A DNA stretch of 19,887 bases, taken from NCBI GenBank assembly GCA_964529005.1, contig CAZGUH010000062.1, forward strand, positions 1 to 19,887, given 5' to 3'. The notes beneath the pieces were generated by a model, which had not been told where the DNA came from, searched no databases, and was given only the letters and a program-made list of their open reading frames with translations. Every line of letters begins with the position of its first letter. Positions within the stretch are counted from its first letter, which is position 1. The DNA is from CAZGUH01 sp964529005. Its GTDB lineage: Bacteria; Actinomycetota; Acidimicrobiia; Acidimicrobiales; Ilumatobacteraceae. Below are positions 6,419-12,775 of the stretch, in pieces. Both the position numbers and the translations under genes were made by a program.

Positions 6419-6458
6419 CACCGCGCCGCAGCGGGCGTGCCGCGGCGGCAGCGTGTCA
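6416..6458. terminator. Bidirectional hairpin holding both stop codons (PF06475-type gene / galU)
   Basis: TGACAC (6416-6421) pairs with GTGTCA (6453-6458) and GCCGC (6425-6429) with GCGGC (6445-6449), with a three-base internal loop. The two outer arms contain the TGA of the plus-strand gene and the TGA of galU. Its place between convergent genes suggests a shared terminator. Confidence 0.55.
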
Positions 6459-7328
6459 GGCGTCGTTCAGACGCTCACCGAGCCAGGCGCGAAAGCCCGC
6501 ACCCAGCTCGGGATGCGCGAGCCCGAACTCGACCACGGCGGTCAACCACAGTGCGGGGGTCCCGGTGTCGTAGCGCGCGATGCGGCTGAGCACGCCGTGG
6601 AACGGGCTGCGCACGGCCTGCGCCCGCAGGGCATCGGTCAGCTGGAGCTCGCCGACAGCGCCCGGCTTCAGCACCGCGATCTCGTCGAACACGTCGGGGG
6701 TGAGGACGTAGCGCCCGATGATGATGAGGTTGCTCGGCGCCTCGTCGACCGGCGGCTTCTCGACCAGATCGCGCACCGGCACGACGCCGTGGTCGTCGAG
6801 CGGCCCGGACGGATCGATGACGCCGTAGGATGACACCTGCTCGGCGGGGATCTCCTTCAGCCCGACGACGCTGCCGTTGGTGGCCTCGCACAGGCGCGCC
6901 ATCTGGTCGAGCAGCGACGAGTCGCCCATGATCTCGTCCGGGAGCAACACGGCGAACGGCTCGTCGCCGACGATGTCGCGGGCGCAGCCGACAGCGTGCC
7001 CGAGCCCGAGCGGCTGGTCCTGCACGGCGAAGCTGACCTGGATGTCCTTGCCGACCCGGCGCAGCTTGTCGGCGGCATCGCCGCGGCCCAGCTTGTCGAG
7101 CGCGGCCTCGACCTCGGGCGACGGGGTGAAGTAGGCGGCGATGCCCGGCTTGCTGTCGCTCGTGACGAGGACGATGTGCTCGACGCCCGCGCCGACCGCC
7201 TCGTCGACGATCAGTTGGAGCGCGGGGACGTCGACGATCGGCAGCAGCTCTTTGGGGACCGCCTTGGTGACCGGGAGGAAGCGCTTGCCGAGGCCAGCAG
7301 CGGGGATGACGGCGGTGCGGACGCGCAT
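6456..7328 (-). CDS. galU: UTP--glucose-1-phosphate uridylyltransferase GalU
   Basis: A 290-residue protein of normal GalU length. It makes UDP-glucose from UTP and glucose-1-phosphate in the cytosol, supplying glycan and glycolipid synthesis. The N-terminal nucleotide-binding signature AAGLGKRFLPVTKAVPKELLPI (residues about 9-30) is intact, followed by LQLIVDEAV, GLGHAV in the sugar-nucleotide site, VLLPDEIM, a YGVIDPSG segment, and VEKPPVDEAPSNL before IIGRYVLTPDVF. The start at ATG 7328 (MRVRTAVIPAAG) is typical. TAGGAT ends eight bases before the ATG, so the transcript is probably leaderless or nearly so. It heads the galU-moeA-moaC-glpR-type neighbourhood but is separated from moeA by an inverted gene. 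Confidence 0.95.
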   Translation of the reverse strand: MRVRTAVIPAAGLGKRFLPVTKAVPKELLPIVDVPALQLIVDEAVGAGVEHIVLVTSDSKPGIAAYFTPSPEVEAALDKLGRGDAADKLRRVGKDIQVSFAVQDQPLGLGHAVGCARDIVGDEPFAVLLPDEIMGDSSLLDQMARLCEATNGSVVGLKEIPAEQVSSYGVIDPSGPLDDHGVVPVRDLVEKPPVDEAPSNLIIIGRYVLTPDVFDEIAVLKPGAVGELQLTDALRAQAVRSPFHGVLSRIARYDTGTPALWLTAVVEFGLAHPELGAGFRAWLGERLNDA

Positions 7329-7336
7329 GGGCTCGG

Positions 7337-7342
7337 ATCCTA
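7337..7342 (-). promoter_or_regulatory. Candidate leaderless -10 of galU
   Basis: TAGGAT on the minus strand ends eight bases before ATG 7328. It fits the actinobacterial TAnnnT -10 well; no good -35 is visible. Confidence 0.45.
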
Positions 7343-7416
7343 CGGAGCGCCGGCCGGGGGCGGGCAGGTTGGCGCCGCACGCGGGTGTCCGGCTGGGGGA
7401 ATGTTCATCGTCGCGA

Positions 7417-7422
7417 TACGAT
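7417..7422 (+). promoter_or_regulatory. Candidate -10 of the fmdB operon
   Basis: TACGAT directly abuts the CIRCE element and shares its first T. This places the predicted transcription start inside the operator, the usual arrangement for HrcA repression. The -35 is not obvious. Confidence 0.45.
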
Positions 7423-7448
7423 TAGCACTCGCAGTCGGAGAGTGCTGA
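7422..7448 (+). promoter_or_regulatory. CIRCE element (HrcA heat-shock repressor operator)
   Basis: TTAGCACTC (7422-7430), a nine-base spacer, and GAGTGCTGA (7440-7448). This matches the CIRCE consensus TTAGCACTC-N9-GAGTGCTAA at 17 of 18 arm positions. It begins 46 nt before the fmdB-type start codon and overlaps the proposed -10. HrcA bound here would block transcription until heat or proteotoxic stress titrates it. Confidence 0.88.
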
Positions 7449-7467
7449 TCGATCGGGAGTGCCTGCA

Positions 7468-7797
7468 ATGCCCACCTATGTGTACCGGTTCGTCGACACA
7501 GGCGAGACGATCGAGGTGCAGCAGGCGTTCTCCGACCCGGCCCTCACGGAAGCCGTCCATCCCGGCTCGCAGAAGGTGCTGCCGGTGAAGAAGGTGTTCA
7601 CGCCGGTGGGGGTGACCTTCAAGGGCGGCGGCTTCTACAAGACCGACAGCCGTGGCTCCAACGGGTCGTCACGGTCGAGCAGCACGAACTCCTCCTCGGA
7701 GAGCAGCTCCGGCTCGTCCGACTCGTCCTCGTCGACCAGCTCGTCGTCGGCGACCACCTCCAGCTCGAGTTCGTCGAGCTCGTCCAGCAGCGACTGA
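7468..7797 (+). CDS. FmdB-family (Ruc-like) protein, cysteine-free, with poly-serine tail
   Basis: A 109-residue protein. Residues 1-62 align by eye with the FmdB zinc-ribbon family (MPTYVYRF...VFTPVGVTFKGGGFYKTDSR), but the four cysteines that bind zinc in the family are all absent; the protein contains no cysteine. Residues 61-109 are disordered and extremely serine-rich (34 of 49 are Ser), encoded by mixed TCG/TCC/AGC/AGT codons. The nearest characterised relative I recall is mycobacterial Rv0991c (Ruc), a heat-induced, redox-regulated chaperone with a disordered tail. Retention of the domain next to a CIRCE operator suggests a proteostasis role here without cysteine redox switching. ATG 7468 is preferred because GGGAG lies eight bases upstream; GTG 7459 would overlap it. 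A SAF-domain gene follows 90 nt downstream on the same strand. Confidence 0.85.
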   Translation: MPTYVYRFVDTGETIEVQQAFSDPALTEAVHPGSQKVLPVKKVFTPVGVTFKGGGFYKTDSRGSNGSSRSSSTNSSSESSSGSSDSSSSTSSSSATTSSSSSSSSSSSD

Positions 7798-7887
7798 GAC
7801 CACCCGGCCGGCTCGCCGCCGGTAGGGTTCCGTCGGCTTCCCCCATCGGCAGCGCCGGCATCGTCCGGCGGAGATGAGAGGAGGCCG

Positions 7888-8508
7888 ATGCGCCTCGATC
7901 CCCCGCGTGCGATGGCAGACGTCGTCGCACGCCTGCGCTGGCACGCGGCTCGCCGTCCCTGGATCGCGCGTTTGCTCGTCGCCGGCTTCGCGCTGGTCGC
8001 GGCGGCGGGCGTCGTCCGTGCCCAGCAACGCGCCGACGCCGCTCGCGACGCGTGGGGCGAACCGATCCACGTCGTCGTCGCCACGTCCGACATCGCGCCC
8101 GGCGAGCCGCTCGCCGGCGCGGTCGAATCGCGGCCGCGCCCGCAGCCGCTCGTCCCGCCGGCGGCGCTCCACGAGACACCCGAGGGGGCGGTCGCGCGCC
8201 AGCGGATCGGCGCCGGCGAGATCGTGGTGGCGGTCGACGTCGCCGCGCCCGGCGGACCCGCGGCCCTGATCCCCGACGGGTCGCGAGCCGTCGCGATCGC
8301 CGTCGCACGCTCGGCGCGGCCACCGGTGGCGGTCGGCGACGGGGTCGCGGTGGTGGCAGGCGCAGCGGAGCTGTCGGGCGGTGTGGTCATCGGCGTCGAC
8401 GACGACCAAGTGGTGGTCGCCGTGCCCGCCGAGCGCTCGGCCGAGGTGGCCGGCGCCGCGGCCACGGGCGAGGCCACGATCGTGTGGGAGCCGGAGCCGA
8501 GCAGCTGA
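7888..8508 (+). CDS. SAF-domain membrane-anchored protein
   Basis: A 206-residue protein with a basic N-terminus, one membrane helix (residues about 25-43, WIARLLVAGFALVAAAGVV), then a SAF/CpaB-like domain starting HVVVATSDIAPGEPL (about 61-75) and including RQRIGAGEIVVAVDV. This is followed by a beta-rich region with a second module, PPVAVGDGVAVV...GVVIGVDDDQVVVAVP. SAF domains occur in CpaB/RcpC pilus assembly proteins, flagellar P-ring chaperones and antifreeze-like enzymes; there are no pilus genes nearby, so I do not assign a pilus role. A strong Shine-Dalgarno (GAGAGGAGG) lies just before ATG 7888. It probably shares the CIRCE-controlled transcript with the fmdB-type gene, as in the mycobacterial Rv0991c-Rv0990c pair. 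The substrate or partner is unknown. Confidence 0.75.
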   Translation: MRLDPPRAMADVVARLRWHAARRPWIARLLVAGFALVAAAGVVRAQQRADAARDAWGEPIHVVVATSDIAPGEPLAGAVESRPRPQPLVPPAALHETPEGAVARQRIGAGEIVVAVDVAAPGGPAALIPDGSRAVAIAVARSARPPVAVGDGVAVVAGAAELSGGVVIGVDDDQVVVAVPAERSAEVAGAAATGEATIVWEPEPSS

Positions 8509-8516
8509 CGCAAGGA

Positions 8517-8538
8517 GCTGACGGAGGTGTCCGTCAGC
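8517..8538. terminator. Perfect 9-bp hairpin between SAF gene and uppP
   Basis: GCTGACGGA (8517-8525) pairs exactly with TCCGTCAGC (8530-8538) across a GGTG loop. It lies eight bases after the SAF stop and includes the uppP stop codon (8534-8536), so it can serve both converging transcripts. Confidence 0.65.
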
Positions 8539-9364
8539 GCCACCCCGCGCCGATCACCACCAGCACGAGGACGCCTGCGGCGATCCGGTAGGCAACGAAG
8601 GGCGAGAAGCTGCGCGTGCGCACGAACCGCAGCGTCCCCCACACCGCGAACCACCCCGAGATGCCGGCGGTGACGATGCCGACCAGCATGGGGACGGCGA
8701 GCCCGTCGGGAACGCCGTCCGACGCAAGGCCGGCCATCTTCACGGCCACCGCTCCGGCGGTGATCGGAAGGCTCATCAGGAAGCTGATGCGCGCTGCCGC
8801 GTCGCGGTCGAACCCGCGCAGGCGGGCCGCGGTGATCGTGATGCCCGAGCGCGACGTCCCCGGGTTGAGGGCGAGCGCCTGCGCTGCGCCGACGAGCAGC
8901 GCATCCTTCCCGCGGTACTCCGTCAGCGTGAGCTTGCCGGTCTGACGGTCGGCATACGCGAGGAGCAGCCCGAAGACGATCAGCGAGATGGCGATCACCG
9001 TCGGTGTGCCGAGGTTCTCGTCGATCCAGTCCTCGAACACGGCGCCGACGAGCGCGGCGGGGATCGACGCCACGACGAGCAGCCAAGCGACGCGGACGTC
9101 GGTGCTCCTGCGGTCCTCGGGGGTGGTGATCGAACGCACGGCTGCACGGCTGTAGCGGACGATGTCGACGCGGAAGTAGGCCGCCGCGGCCACCAACGTC
9201 CCGATGTGCAGCGCGACGTCGAACGCCTTCTCCGTGGAGACGTCGTCGAAGTCGTGCCAGTCGAACAACCACGGGACGAGCAGAAGGTGGCCGCTCGACG
9301 AGATCGGGAGGAACTCGGACAAGCCCTGGACGAGGCCGAGCACGACGGCATGCAGGATCGGCAC
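8534..9364 (-). CDS. uppP: Undecaprenyl-diphosphate phosphatase UppP (BacA family)
   Basis: A 276-residue polytopic membrane protein of normal family length. It dephosphorylates undecaprenyl diphosphate to recycle the lipid carrier for peptidoglycan and other envelope glycans, and overproduction of such enzymes gives bacitracin resistance. Diagnostic motifs are GLVQGLSEFLPISSSGHL (residues about 10-27), with the catalytic glutamate and serine region, and the second-half repeat ALNPGTSRSGITIT, with its essential arginine. About seven or eight hydrophobic segments are spread along the sequence. The start is GTG 9364; AGGA or a TAGGAC hexamer lies six to ten bases upstream, so leaderless initiation is possible. 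It converges on the SAF gene. dxs, elsewhere in the window, makes precursor for the same lipid. Confidence 0.95.
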   Translation of the reverse strand: MPILHAVVLGLVQGLSEFLPISSSGHLLLVPWLFDWHDFDDVSTEKAFDVALHIGTLVAAAAYFRVDIVRYSRAAVRSITTPEDRRSTDVRVAWLLVVASIPAALVGAVFEDWIDENLGTPTVIAISLIVFGLLLAYADRQTGKLTLTEYRGKDALLVGAAQALALNPGTSRSGITITAARLRGFDRDAAARISFLMSLPITAGAVAVKMAGLASDGVPDGLAVPMLVGIVTAGISGWFAVWGTLRFVRTRSFSPFVAYRIAAGVLVLVVIGAGWR

Positions 9365-9464
9365 TGGCGGGTCCTAGTCGGCGCCGTTGCGGGGGGCGGG
9401 CGTCACGACGGCCGACGGTAACCGATCCACCGGACGCGCCCACGGCTGCGGGCGCAAGGCGAGG

Positions 9465-9893
9465 TCAGATCGTCCTGACGCTCGTCGGTCGGATGCGGAT
9501 CTCGGTGTTGTACGTGGCGTCGATGTCGTCGACGGTGGTGTCGAGCTTGCCCTCGATGCTGGCGCGGTACTTCTCGAGGTAGCCCGGCGCCGAGCTGGGG
9601 GCCACGTTCGGGCGGGTCGACGCCGTGCCGGAGATGATCCACGCATCGCCACCGTGCGGATCGGAGTTGAAGTTCAGCGACACCGACGGGCGTGCGCCGA
9701 TGTTGCGCACGCGACGAGACGTCGGCTGGCTGAACACGAGGATGTCGTCGCCGTCGCGGACGAACCACACCGGGAACGGCGCCGGGGCTCCGGAGTCGGT
9801 CACCGTGGTGAGCCACACGACGTGATCGTCGGTGAGGTGCCGCCGGGCGCCGTCGGGGATCTCCATGGGAAAGGCTAGGTCGGCGATGGGCAC
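9465..9893 (-). CDS. PPOX-class split-barrel F420/flavin-dependent enzyme, Rv3369-type
   Basis: A 142-residue protein (133 if it starts at ATG 9866 instead of GTG 9893; neither start has a ribosome-binding site). The fold signature of the pyridoxamine-5'-phosphate-oxidase-like split barrel is visible: HVVWLTTVTDSGAPAPFPVWFVRDGDDILVFSQP, then SRRVRNIGARPSVSLNFNSD, GDAWIISGTAS, and a C-terminal YNTEIRIRPTSVR strand. Length and sequence most resemble the actinobacterial Rv3369 subgroup, annotated as probable F420-dependent reductases. The cofactor and substrate cannot be told from the sequence. It lies 22 nt downstream of tldE on the same strand and may be co-transcribed with tldD-tldE. Confidence 0.8.
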   Translation of the reverse strand: MPIADLAFPMEIPDGARRHLTDDHVVWLTTVTDSGAPAPFPVWFVRDGDDILVFSQPTSRRVRNIGARPSVSLNFNSDPHGGDAWIISGTASTRPNVAPSSAPGYLEKYRASIEGKLDTTVDDIDATYNTEIRIRPTSVRTI

Positions 9894-9915
9894 GCCGCGG
9901 ACGAGCGCAGCGGGC

Positions 9916-11295
9916 TCAGCTGCCGCTCATCGTGACGTCGCGGATGACGAGGCTGACGCCCGCGGCGCGCATCGGCAGCCACTCGACGTCCGCGCCGACC
10001 TCGACCACGTCGTGGAGCATGCGTTGCAAGGTGGAGGCGATGGTGAACTGGCGAACCGGGGCGCCCAGCTCGCCGTTGGCGATCAACAGACCGGACGCGC
10101 CCGCCGAGAAATCACCGCTGATGGGGTTCACGCCGCTGTGCAGTCCTTGCAGCATCTGGATCAGGACGCCGTCGTCGACCCCGGCGACGATCTCGGCCTG
10201 GCTGCGCGTGCCGGGCTGGAGCTGCATCGCCAGGCATCCCACACCGGGCGTGCCCTTGAACCCGCCGCGCACGGCGTTCCCGGTGCTCGGCACGCCGACG
10301 CGCCGGCCGCTGTAGCTGGAGTGGACGAAGCCCTGGAGGACGCCGCCGCGCACCAACTCGTTGCGCCGGGCGGCAAGCCCCTCGCCGTCGATGTCGGTCG
10401 CGGTGTAGGCGAGCGGGTTGGTGGGATCGTCGACGAGGGTGAACACCTCCGACGCCACCTGCTCGCCGATGCGCCCGGCCAGGAAGCTGCGGCCCTTGGC
10501 GACGCTCTCGCCGTTGAGCGTGCTGCTCAGCACGCCGAGGAACATGGCGGTGACGTACGGATCGAGCACGACCGTGACGCGGCGGCTGGCCGGCTTGGTG
10601 GCGCCGAGCAAGCGCGTGGCGCGATCGACCGCCTCGCGCGCGGCGCGGTCGACGTCGAGCTCGTCCGGTTCGCGCCCGACCGCGAACCCGAAACCGGTCT
10701 GGGTTTCGTCACCGTCGTCGGCCAGCGTGCTGACGCTGAGGAAGCAGCCGTTCTCGCGCCCGCCGGCGCGCACGCCGGTGGTGCTGACGACCGCTCCCTC
10801 CCCGGCGACGTCGGCGTAGTTGGCGTCATCGACACGCACGCGGGCGTCGATGCCCAGCGTCATCGCCTCGAGCCGCTTGGCGAGGTCGATCTTGCGATCC
10901 GTGGGGTACTGGTCGAGCGCGTCGTTCCACAGGACCTGCGGCGTGATCGCCACACCGTCGGGCTGGGCGAGCCCAGCCCATTCGTCGACGCTGCCGAAGC
11001 CGGCGTTCTCCCGGGCCTCCGCCAACACCTCGGCGATCGCGCGCTCGTCCAGCGTGCCGGCGTAGGCGAAACCCGTGCGCCCGTCACGGATCACGCGGAT
11101 GCCGACGCCTTCGCTCTGCGCGCTGACGAAGTGCTCGACGTCGCCCTTGTAGATCCGCACCTCGGTCTCACGGTTGCGCGCGACGAACGCCTCGACCTGC
11201 TCTCCCGGCCCGGCCTGGGCGACGATGCGGTCGCCGATGGCGAGCAGCTGCTCGACCGCCGGGTGGACCTCGGCGGGCGTCGTGGAGGTGCTCAT
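9916..11295 (-). CDS. tldE: TldE/PmbA-family metalloprotease subunit
   Basis: A 459-residue protein of the TldD/PmbA family, the partner subunit of TldD. In Escherichia coli the TldD-TldE heterodimer digests unfolded peptides and processes microcin B17 and CcdA; TldE lacks the zinc motif and supports the active subunit. Typical stretches are VEAFVARNRETEVRIYKG, EGVGIRVIRDGRTGFAYAG, a central VVLDPYVTAMFLGVL, SFLAGRIGEQVAS, and the C-terminal GDFSAGASGLLIANGELG. No HExxxH is present, as expected. The start ATG 11295 overlaps the tldD stop (ATGA), so the two are translationally coupled and probably made in equal amounts. No precursor peptide is evident nearby. Confidence 0.9.
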   Translation of the reverse strand: MSTSTTPAEVHPAVEQLLAIGDRIVAQAGPGEQVEAFVARNRETEVRIYKGDVEHFVSAQSEGVGIRVIRDGRTGFAYAGTLDERAIAEVLAEARENAGFGSVDEWAGLAQPDGVAITPQVLWNDALDQYPTDRKIDLAKRLEAMTLGIDARVRVDDANYADVAGEGAVVSTTGVRAGGRENGCFLSVSTLADDGDETQTGFGFAVGREPDELDVDRAAREAVDRATRLLGATKPASRRVTVVLDPYVTAMFLGVLSSTLNGESVAKGRSFLAGRIGEQVASEVFTLVDDPTNPLAYTATDIDGEGLAARRNELVRGGVLQGFVHSSYSGRRVGVPSTGNAVRGGFKGTPGVGCLAMQLQPGTRSQAEIVAGVDDGVLIQMLQGLHSGVNPISGDFSAGASGLLIANGELGAPVRQFTIASTLQRMLHDVVEVGADVEWLPMRAAGVSLVIRDVTMSGS

Positions 11296-12689
11296 GACGC
11301 CGTTCCTCCGACCGTCAGCGCCCTCACCCGCAAGGTCGGTTGGCCGTCGCCCACCGGCACACCCTGGCCGTCCTTGCCGCACGTGCCCGGGTTGCCCATC
11401 GCGAAGTCGTTGCCGAGCAGATCGATGTCGCGCAGGACCTGAGGGCCGTTGCCGATCAGGTTGCCCTCGCGCAGCGGCTCGGTGATCTCACCGTTCTCGA
11501 TCAGGAAGGCCTCGGTCATCCCGAACACGAAGTCGCCGGTGGCGGTGTTGACGCTGCCGCCGCCCAACATCGCCACGTACACACCGTGATCGGTGGCGCG
11601 GATGATCTCGTCGGGATCTTCCGTGCCGTTCAACACGTAGGTGTTGGTCATGCGCACCATCGGCAGGTGCATGTAGCTCTGGCGACGACCGTTGCCGCTG
11701 CTGGCGCGACCCTCGGCGCGGGCGCGGACGTGATCCCACATGTAATCGGTGAGCACGCCGTCGCGGATCAGCACGTTGTACGACGCAGGGTGGCCCTCGT
11801 CGTCGATGCCGATGTTGCCCCACTCACCGCGCATCGTGCCGTCGTCGACCAAGGTGACGAGCGGCGACGCGACGAGCTCGCCGACCTTGCCGGCGTAGAC
11901 GCTCGCCCCCTTCAGGATGTGGTCGGCCTCGAGCCCGTGGCCGCAGGCCTCGTGGAACAGGACGCCACCGCTGCCGGCCTTGATGACGACCGGCATCGTG
12001 CCGCTCGGCGCCGGGCGGGCGCGCAGCTTGGTGATCGCCCGCTGCGCCGCGCGCCGGGCGAGGTCTTCCGGATCGACGTCGTCGAACAGGTCGAAACCGG
12101 TCGTGCGCCCGGCCGACTCGAACCCGGTCTGCATGCCGGTGTCGCCGTTGGTGACCACGCTGATGCGCACCGTCGTGCGGCGCTGGTGGTCGGTCGCCAG
12201 CACCCCGTCGCTGTTCGCGACGAGCAGCCGCTTGCTGTTGTCGCCGTAACCCGCCGAGACCTGCACCACCGAGCCGGAGGTCGAACGTGCCGCGGCATCG
12301 ATGCGCTGGAGCAGCTCGACCTTGTCCGACGTGCTCGCGGTGTCGTCACGGTGCGCGCCGGTGACCGCGTCGCGGCGGCCGGTCAGCGCGACGGCGCGCG
12401 TGCCGGGGCCGCTGCCCTTCGCCGCCGCCGCGGCGGCTTCGGCCGCCGCCAGCAGCCCGCGCTCACTGAGGTCGGCAGTGTGCGCGAAGCCCGTGGTCTC
12501 GCCGGAGATCACGCGGATGCCGGCGCCGCGGTCGCGCCCGCTCGACACCTGCTCGACCCGGCCGTCGTCGAGGCCCGCCGACAACGACCGTTTCTCCTCC
12601 GCGTACACCTCTGCGAAGTCGCCGCCGGTGCGCAGCGCCGCAGACAGGACACGCTCGATCACCTGCTCGTCGATCAGCGAAGCCGTCAT
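11292..12689 (-). CDS. tldD: Zinc metalloprotease TldD
   Basis: A 465-residue protein, normal for TldD. The zinc motif HEACGHGLEAD (HExxxH, about residues 241-251) lies after the PVVIKAGSGGVLF strand. Other family stretches are GAGIRVISGETTGFAHTADLS, YGDNSKRLLVANSDG, SPLVTLVDDG, GEWGNIGIDDEG, RQSYMHLPMVRMTNTYV and GNGPQVLRDIDLLGNDFAMG. With TldE it forms a cytosolic peptidase that encloses its active site and accepts only unfolded peptides. The start is ATG 12689. TAGGCT ends six bases upstream and no Shine-Dalgarno is present, suggesting a leaderless mRNA. It is divergent from the thioesterase gene, with an 86-nt gap, and leads a probable tldD-tldE-F420 operon. Confidence 0.95.
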   Translation of the reverse strand: MTASLIDEQVIERVLSAALRTGGDFAEVYAEEKRSLSAGLDDGRVEQVSSGRDRGAGIRVISGETTGFAHTADLSERGLLAAAEAAAAAAKGSGPGTRAVALTGRRDAVTGAHRDDTASTSDKVELLQRIDAAARSTSGSVVQVSAGYGDNSKRLLVANSDGVLATDHQRRTTVRISVVTNGDTGMQTGFESAGRTTGFDLFDDVDPEDLARRAAQRAITKLRARPAPSGTMPVVIKAGSGGVLFHEACGHGLEADHILKGASVYAGKVGELVASPLVTLVDDGTMRGEWGNIGIDDEGHPASYNVLIRDGVLTDYMWDHVRARAEGRASSGNGRRQSYMHLPMVRMTNTYVLNGTEDPDEIIRATDHGVYVAMLGGGSVNTATGDFVFGMTEAFLIENGEITEPLREGNLIGNGPQVLRDIDLLGNDFAMGNPGTCGKDGQGVPVGDGQPTLRVRALTVGGTAS

Positions 12690-12695
12690 CGGGCG

Positions 12696-12701
12696 AGCCT
12701 A
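12696..12701 (-). promoter_or_regulatory. Candidate leaderless -10 of tldD
   Basis: TAGGCT on the minus strand ends six bases before ATG 12689, so transcription should begin at or next to the start codon. Confidence 0.4.
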
Positions 12702-12761
12702 CCGATCGGTGGTCCGAACGCCCTCGCCGCACATGCTTCGTGCGAACGCCGCGGTTGGGCA

Positions 12762-12767
12762 TAGCGT
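12762..12767 (+). promoter_or_regulatory. Candidate leaderless -10 of the thioesterase gene
   Basis: TAGCGT ends eight bases before GTG 12776. The GGGGG in between could instead serve as a ribosome-binding site of a transcript starting further upstream. Confidence 0.35.
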
Positions 12768-12775
12768 GGGGGATC

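Noticed and set aside
7459..7467. GTG start for the fmdB-type gene
   Set aside because: It overlaps the Shine-Dalgarno sequence GGGAG, and the family N-terminus is MPTY at ATG 7468.
7635..9443. 602-codon minus-strand frame with an acidic end opposite the poly-serine tail
   Set aside because: The acidic stretch is the reverse complement of serine codons; the frame is antisense to the fmdB-type and SAF genes and out of frame with uppP.
9832..12764. Long plus-strand frames opposite tldE and tldD
   Set aside because: They are shadows of the tldD-tldE pair, His/Asp/Arg-rich with no domain.
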